Below are positions 60,975-64,000 of a stretch of 64,000 nt of DNA, piece by piece. This stretch comes from Cryphonectria parasitica EP155. Its lineage: Eukaryota; Ascomycota; Sordariomycetes; Diaporthales; Cryphonectriaceae. The notes below the pieces were generated by a model. The model was given only the letters and a program-made list of their open reading frames with translations. It did no database searches and was not told the DNA's origin. Position 1 is the first letter of the stretch; every line of letters starts with the position of its first letter. Location: assembly GCF_011745365.1 (NCBI RefSeq), contig NW_024468916.1:434001-498000 (forward strand), in the 5' to 3' direction. The translations under genes and the position numbers were made by a program.

Positions 60975-63900
60975 ATGCTAGCAGCTATTCTGAGGAATGC
61001 AGAGCTATTAGCAAAGAAGTTGTTCTAGAGTGAGTATTATTAAAGGAAAGAGATATAGCTATAATATTTATATCTGAATGAGATATTGCAGCTGTTATGA
61101 ATAAGTTAATAGTAAAACTAATAAGAAGAAAGTTAAAGAAGAGTTGCTTTATAATAAATAAGAAAGGAGCAATCTGAGGATCTTGCTTATATGAAATATA
61201 CAGCAGCTAGCGCTATTCATGCTAGCTATATTATATAGAAAAAGAAAGAAAAAATGTCTTAAGCTTGATTAATACTCTTTATAAGCTTAAAGATAAGAAG
61301 ATTAAGCTAATTAATAATTCCCAGCCTAATAATTTAATATCAGAAGGAATAATTAAATAGAAGCCTGCTAAGATTAAGAAAATAAAATGAGCTCAGCAAT
61401 CTACAAAGTCTATTAAGTATAATAAATAAATTGAATCCAAGTTCAGTAATCTGGATTCTAATTAGCATCTAAGATCTGATTAATAAGCTGCTATACAAGA
61501 GAAAAACTATAAAGAGTTTTCTGAAGCTAAGAAGGAAATATTTAAATATATATTGAAAAACAGAATTAAAGCTTTTGTATAGAACTTTACTGAGATTGGA
61601 AAGATTATTAAGAAAGTAGCTCTTTTGCAAGAAATTAGAACTATATTCTATAAGATCTTTTAAGCAAAGTATATTTCAATTTCTAATGTTTTTAAGTTAA
61701 AGCTAATAAAGCTTTTGAAATAATATATTAAGCGAAAGATTATTAAGAAAAGCTATATATTATATAAAAATAACTAGTTTCTTATTATTAAAAAGAATAA
61801 TAGCTTATGCTTGATTAATAATGCTTAAAAGTATAATAAGTATAGCTTTAAGAATGCTTTTATGCTGCTTGCTTCAGATAAATTCTTGAAAAAGTTTGCT
61901 ATATACAAGATTCTTTTACTACTTAACTTCTTTTTTAAATATAATTAAGTATAACTGCATTCTAATAGCAGAGATATAATAATCTTCTCAATACTTTTAA
62001 GCTTATTCAGAATATATACTTTATTTCAGAATACTATTAATTCTATTGCTTAGTTTATAAGAATAATAATTAGATTTTTATATAATCTTATTTCTTATAT
62101 ATGCTAGCTTTTTCTTAATAACATTTCTATTTATAATTCTATAATAATTTATAAGAATAAAGAGATTCCAAGTCTTTTTGAAATATATAAATATATTGCT
62201 AAGCATATTAGAAATCTTAATAAAGTTCTTATAAATGTAGAGCTAGCTAGAGCTATAATCTCAGTATTTAAGTTAGAATAGTACTAAGTGAAAGTTAATA
62301 TAATTAATTATATTATTAGTTTCAGCAGATAATAATCTCAGAATAGAAAAATAGAAAAGCTTTTAGTTTAAATAGAATATAAGAATATTAAAGATATTTA
62401 TTCTTTTATTGAACTGATTATTTATTATACAGCTTAGATTTGAAACTTTGCAATTATTGCTTAATTATTCTATAATCTTCTCAAGAAAGATATTATATAA
62501 AAATAGAAGAAAAAATAGAAAGAAGCTGTTGCTATATTTATCCGAATACTTATATCTTATTTAATTATTATTTCAATTAATTATAGTACTAATGCTAGAA
62601 AGATTATTCTTATAATAAATGCAAGCTTATTAAGCTAAAGTGTTATATTAATGCAGATAGTAGAAGATAAATAAAAGCTAGTATATTTCATTAGCAAAAT
62701 TTAAATAATTGCAGTATAAAAGTATAATACTACTAAGAAGAAGTATTATATTATTCTCTATATTCTATAATCTTTTTAGCAGCATCTTTATAATTGCTAT
62801 TTTATTCTGAAAACTAATATTTGCATTCTAATAAATCAATTCAATAAAGAAATGAATAATATATTTAGTACTCTTTTAAATAGATAAGTAGCAGTAATTA
62901 AGATATTTGATTTTATTATTAAATATATTTCTGAGTTAAAGAATTCTATAGCTAATGCTCTTTTTTAATCTTTATACTTAATGCTATTTAAGAAAAATGA
63001 AGATAGCAATATTAAGAACTAGTATAATACTTAGCTTAATAATATAAATTTAGATAGAGCTAATCTAGTATTACTGCTAAATCCAACTCTTCAGTAGATA
63101 GAATAGTTGAAATAAAATATAGAGTTCTTATATTATAGAATTATTTCATTAAAACTCTTTAAGAAAGATTGCAAGAACTTTATAATAGAAGTATTAAAGT
63201 ATTAAGTATTTGATTAAGCTTTATAGCGCTGTACTAATACAAAACTTCTATACTAATAAATAATAAATAATTCTAATCTTTATTACTAAATTATTAAAGA
63301 ATATTATACTAAGTTTGAATATCAAGATTGAGATTCTATAATAGCTTATATTAAGCAACTCTACTACTAAAGAAGTTTCTAAATAGATATAGCTAATACT
63401 ATTTCAGATTGCAAGAAGTATGCAAAGTTCAATCTAAAGATATAAAAGAAAGAAGTAATTTCAATTCTTTCAAGTTAACTCTTTACAAGAATCAGTATTA
63501 ATATTCAATATATAGCTGAGAATAGCAGTTATAAATATCTTGCAAAAGCTTGCTGTGATCTAATTGGCTATATGCTTGCAAGATTTCTTAAGAAAGCTAT
63601 AGCTGCTGTTGTGGTGGCCAGGGTGGTAGTTCGTGGGACATGGAGTACAGTGGGTCAAGGGTCCTCATACATATAAAGGATACCACCCACTTTTCAAATT
63701 CTTTAGCTATAAGCAACAAAAAAAAAAAAAAGCATCCTTTCTCTTCCTTTCAATTTTTGAACCCTTTGGACAGGTCTAAGACAGGTTTTTCACCCTGTTC
63801 TTGCGCCTGTGTGGCTTTAGTTTGCTATCCTCATCTGTACAAGCATGCTTGAGTTGCATAAGCCCTTACTCATTGCTTCAGCAGCTGTTTATCCCTTTTT

Positions 63901-64000
63901 CTTTCGAGGGCAACAGCGCCCTAGTTCTAGTTCACTGCGAAAATAAGAAAGTTTATTTTAGAAGAGATTATTCTTATATTCAAATGCTTTCTTAAAATTA
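60971..64000 (+). pseudogene. pol: pol of B4 (RT to integrase, split by solo LTR)
   Basis: RT near 61860-62120, RNase H near 62600-62980, integrase core from about 63500. The solo LTR falls in the codons just before the IRKFI block, which resumes at 63935 and continues to the window edge. RIP stops throughout. Confidence 0.8.
63607..63934 (+). repeat. B-family solo LTR in B4 pol
   Basis: 328 bp, TGTTGTGGTGGCC ... CTAGTTCA, with CTGC duplicated (63603-63606, 63935-63938). Flanking pol joins perfectly, so no internal region is present. It is nearly free of RIP although its surroundings are saturated. A 13-14-base A run is near 63717. The ORFs at 63640 and 63801 are spurious. Confidence 0.93.

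Larger units (their letters stand above)
56823..64000 (+). mobile_element. Gypsy family B, copy B4 (5' part, runs off the window)
   Basis: Starts with an LTR (56823-57148), leader, gag-protease, frameshift site and pol up to the integrase, interrupted by a solo LTR at 63607-63934. The left flank is ORF3 of B3 ending ...TATAG. The right end is outside. Confidence 0.92.

Noticed and set aside
1..64000. CRISPR arrays, tRNA or rRNA genes, bacterial promoters
   Set aside because: No regularly spaced short repeats, no cloverleaf-capable segment or rRNA-like block noticed; all repeats are LTR-type with dispersed copies.

Overview
The window reads as repeat-rich chromosomal DNA of a filamentous ascomycete (Pezizomycotina). 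I could not support any host gene, tRNA or rRNA. Everything I can identify is LTR retrotransposon, nested several layers deep. The DNA is very AT-rich and its decay is almost purely transitional: CAA/CAG codons appear as TAA/TAG, TGG as TGA/TAG, D as N and ATG as ATA. That is the signature of repeat-induced point mutation (RIP), which is why only short ORF fragments survive. Species cannot be named from this.

Two Ty3/gypsy families dominate. Family A (about 7.4-7.5 kb, LTR 447-480 bp, 5-bp target duplications) encodes gag with a CCHC knuckle, then protease-RT-RNase H-integrase-chromodomain, and on the opposite strand, between pol and the 3' LTR, a small Cys-motif/coiled-coil ORF (aORF). Family B (about 12.3 kb, LTR about 320 bp, 4-bp target duplications) encodes gag-protease, then RT-RNase H-integrase through a canonical -1 frameshift heptamer. 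It also carries about 4 kb of extra 3' DNA, with a convergent Ser/Lys-rich opposite-strand ORF and a long sense ORF (ORF3, about 1,038 codons). Element C is a 4.0 kb internally deleted derivative of B.

Layout. 1-698: 5' end of A copy A0 (minus). 699-24103: B copy B1 (minus), split by A1 (5104-12649) and A2 (14633-22032). 24104-56822: pieces of the oldest B copy, B3 (plus). It is split by B2 (25497-45218, plus, itself containing A3 at 32521-39925, minus), by a 310-bp GC-rich solo LTR of an unrelated family (48301-48610), by C (50209-54227), and at its right edge by B4 (56823-64000, plus, running off the window). B4 carries a B-family solo LTR (63607-63934).

Target duplications seen on both sides: A1 TATAG, A2 ATTAT, A3 CAGTA, B2 CTAT, C ATAT, the 310-bp LTR ATTTA, the last solo LTR CTGC. 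The order of events was B3 first, then B1, B2, C and B4 into B3, then A copies into B1 and B2. Comparing copies lets the reading frames be followed through the decay: B1 and B2 pol are each exactly 1,264 codons, and ORF3 keeps one frame through the whole of B3.
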